A program made the position numbers and the translations under genes. A model generated the notes under the pieces. That model had not been told where the DNA came from. It did not search any database and worked only from the letters and a program-made list of their open reading frames with translations. From NCBI GenBank assembly GCA_903838055.1, contig CAILWV010000019.1, positions 1 through 55,625 of the forward strand: a stretch of DNA of 55,625 bases, written 5' to 3'. Source of the stretch: an uncultured Bacteroidota bacterium. GTDB lineage: Bacteria > Bacteroidota > Bacteroidia > Flavobacteriales > Flavobacteriaceae. Shown piece after piece: positions 53,650-55,625 of the stretch. Within the stretch, counting starts at the first letter, position 1; every line of letters starts with the position of its first letter.

Positions 53650-54201
53650 TTGAAAAAATATTATGTTAAAATTATTTAAACTAAAAATTAAAATAGATTT
53701 AGTAGTAATTTATTATTATAATAATTGATTAAAAGTTATAATCATATTTCTTTTAATCTATAATTAAAGGAGACATATTAGAATAATAGTTTAAAAAGTA
53801 AACTTAATTAAATCATTTTTTTTAATTTTTAAATTTGTAATTATTTATTTAATTGATTTTCACAAATTACAATAAAAATAATGTCAAGAAAGTACAAATA
53901 ATGGGATAAAATAATTTCAAATACTTTTTTATTTTCTAGCAATTATTTTTAATGTTTAAAGATTTAATTCAACTAATATTATTTTTAAACTCCATCCTGC
54001 TCATCACTTTAAGTTAATCTGTCGAAAAATTAATCGTTATTATTTTAATTATATCATTAAAAACTGCTAATAAATAGACAATGAAACATTTGCAAACATA
54101 AAAAAATAAAATAATTTTAATGTTTAATGCGACATGTGCTAAATTTCTATTTTTTTTTTTTTATGTTTGTGGCTTATATTATTTTTTTAAAAAAAAAGAT
54201 C
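53650..54201. other. AT-rich divergent intergenic region
   Basis: 552 bp between the first gene of the polysaccharide locus (minus) and the adhesin gene (plus). It holds a T13 tract (54150-54162) and a TATGTTTG element (54162-54169). No gene, RNA or clear hairpin was found, and no exact minus-strand promoter match for the gene at 51970-53649. Confidence 0.6.
54150..54169 (+). promoter_or_regulatory. Candidate promoter of the SprB-like adhesin with a T13 tract
   Basis: TATGTTTG (54162-54169) matches the -7 consensus and lies 32 bp before the ATG at 54202. It directly abuts 13 consecutive T in the place of the spacer. No TTG at the expected -33 position. Confidence 0.4.
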
Positions 54202-55625
54202 ATGAAGCATTTAAAATTAGGTTTGATTACTTTTTTATTTACATTATTATATGTTAATTTATATTCACAGACATGTCCTGGAAATCAAGTAACTATAACT
54301 TTGCAAAACATTACAAATCCAACTTCTACTACTATAGAGTTTGATGTGTACATTTCTAATACCGGGAGTACCTCATTACAATTGGCTGCTTTGCAAGGTG
54401 GAGTAATTTACAGCGCTGGTATGCTCCCAACAGGGGCTACAGGAACTTTCACTTGTATTACTCAACCTTCGGCAACTGGTAATTTTCCTAACTTTAATAA
54501 TCTTCCAACAGTTACACACACTCTTGCTACAAGACAATTAAGATGGACGAGTACAGCAGTTACTTTAGTTAGTGGAAATACTGTTAATTTACCTCTTAAC
54601 ACTCCTTTAAAGTTTGCCCGATATAAATTTGAAAGCACACTACCTTGGGCTACAAATTCAACTGCAACTCTTACAGAGCAATTTGCTATTGTTGGTGGAT
54701 ATACTCAGATGGCTGCTACGGTATACTGTAATGGAAATCCTAGTTCAACAGGATTATCTTCCGCTACTGCAGGTACTATACTTTGCCCTAACGTAGCTAA
54801 CACACCTTATACTATAACATTAAATGCTTGTGCTACAGCTGCTAGTCAAACAGCTACTACTCCTGTTACTTGTTTTGGAGGATCTAACGGTACTTCGACT
54901 ATTACAATGACTCCAACACCATCATCAACTGCAATAACATACACTGTAGATGGTGGTACATCTCAAAATGGTACATTAACTAGTGGTGCATTTACAATTT
55001 CCGGATTATCTTCAGGATTACATACCATAGTTATTTCTAATACTGGGTGTACTAGTTTAACTGCTACGGGAGTTAGTATTTCACAACCAGCGGCAGTTTT
55101 AGCGCCTACTGCAAGTGTAACAGCACAACCTACTTGTACAACGGCAACTGGAACTATAACTGTAACTGCTCCAACAGGAACTGGATTAACATACAGTATT
55201 GATGGAACAACCTATACCAACACTACAGGTATCTTCTCAGCAGTAGCTGCAGGAACCTATAGTGTTACTGTAAGAAATGCAGCTGGCTGTACTAGTACTG
55301 CTACAAGTGTAACGGTGAACGCGCAACCTGCAACTCCAGTAGCTCCTACTGCAAGTGTAACAGCACAACCTACTTGTACAACAGCAACTGGAACTATAAC
55401 CGTAACCGCTCCAACTGGAACTGGAATAACATACAGTATTGATGGAACAACCTATACCAACACTACAGGTATCTTCTCAGCAGTAGCTGCAGGAACCTAT
55501 AGTGTTACTGTAAGAAATGCAGTTGGTTGTACTAGTGCTGCAACAAGTGTAACGGTGAACACCCAACCTGCAACTCCAGTAGCTCCTTCTGCAAGTGTTA
55601 CAGCACAACCTACTTGTACAACGGC
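54202..55625 (+). CDS. SprB-repeat cell-surface adhesin (partial, runs off right edge)
   Basis: Open from ATG 54202 to the window end (474 codons seen, C-terminus missing). Signal peptide (LGLITFLFTLLYVNLYSQ, cut near residue 20). A unique N-terminal beta domain (about 21-195) is followed by SprB-type repeats: a first diverged one (about 220-300, TYTVDGGTSQNGTL, GLSSGLHTIVISNTGC), then near-identical 80-residue units with TCTTATGTITVTAPTGTG, TYSIDGTTYTNTTGIF and AGTYSVTVRNAAGC. SprB-like proteins are giant T9SS-exported adhesins moved along the surface in gliding. The sorting tail must lie beyond the window. Confidence 0.85.
   Translation, partial: MKHLKLGLITFLFTLLYVNLYSQTCPGNQVTITLQNITNPTSTTIEFDVYISNTGSTSLQLAALQGGVIYSAGMLPTGATGTFTCITQPSATGNFPNFNNLPTVTHTLATRQLRWTSTAVTLVSGNTVNLPLNTPLKFARYKFESTLPWATNSTATLTEQFAIVGGYTQMAATVYCNGNPSSTGLSSATAGTILCPNVANTPYTITLNACATAASQTATTPVTCFGGSNGTSTITMTPTPSSTAITYTVDGGTSQNGTLTSGAFTISGLSSGLHTIVISNTGCTSLTATGVSISQPAAVLAPTASVTAQPTCTTATGTITVTAPTGTGLTYSIDGTTYTNTTGIFSAVAAGTYSVTVRNAAGCTSTATSVTVNAQPATPVAPTASVTAQPTCTTATGTITVTAPTGTGITYSIDGTTYTNTTGIFSAVAAGTYSVTVRNAVGCTSAATSVTVNTQPATPVAPSASVTAQPTCTT
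55111..55625 (+). repeat. 240-bp tandem coding repeats (SprB type)
   Basis: The segment beginning gcaagtgt recurs at 55111, 55351 and 55591, an exact 240-bp (80-codon) period. The two full units differ at only a few positions, and the array continues past the window edge. Confidence 0.93.

Overview
The window looks like a chromosomal piece of a gliding Flavobacterium-type Bacteroidota. The evidence is very AT-rich DNA, SusC/SusD and hybrid two-component (HTCS) genes, type IX secretion (T9SS) C-terminal sorting domains, SprB-type repeats, and promoters of the TTG / TAnnTTTG type. All calls rest on reading the sequence and recalled family knowledge; no search was run.

Left part (1-11.8 kb). 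A minus-strand giant repeat protein runs off the left edge (249-bp tandem repeats). It is followed by a 1327-aa T9SS protein with PKD/Ig-like modules. A divergent plus-strand operon then encodes a lipoprotein with two copies of one module, an SdiA-regulated-type propeller, an OprO/OprP-type porin and a T9SS protein. The 11.8-17.7 kb stretch is mostly ordinary: tRNA-Thr, a small conserved protein, manA, a Bcp-type peroxiredoxin, queD, idi, an MsrB-MsrA lipoprotein and a GapN-like aldehyde dehydrogenase.

Main part (17.9-53.6 kb). All genes are on the minus strand and form a large polysaccharide-utilisation locus (PUL). Reading in the direction of transcription it has: a beta-helix protein; an HTCS regulator; a 15-gene close-packed run (GH88, GH2, alginate-lyase-fold lipoprotein, two iduronate-2-sulfatase-like sulfatases, a beta-helix protein with T9SS tail, a PL6 lyase with T9SS tail, a third such sulfatase, a second PL6 lyase, a formylglycine-generating enzyme, a cupin, a DUF1961 protein, a heparan-N-sulfatase-like sulfatase, a second alginate-lyase-fold protein, a fifth sulfatase); then SusC-SusD; then, past a terminator-like hairpin, KduI, KduD and a DUF4861 protein.

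Proposed working order (inference). The two T9SS-tailed beta-helix enzymes cut a sulfated, uronate-containing polysaccharide outside the cell. SusCD imports oligosaccharides. Periplasmic sulfatases, activated by the co-encoded formylglycine enzyme, remove sulfate. PL6, the alginate-lyase-fold proteins, GH2 and GH88 release sugars and unsaturated uronate. KduI and KduD convert the latter to 2-keto-3-deoxygluconate. The kinase and aldolase for the final steps are not in the window. The exact polysaccharide cannot be read from the sequence: dermatan/chondroitin-like, ulvan-like or another sulfated glucuronan all remain possible.

Right edge (53.65-55.6 kb). An AT-rich divergent spacer leads to a plus-strand SprB-repeat adhesin that runs off the window, with a T13 tract beside its likely promoter.
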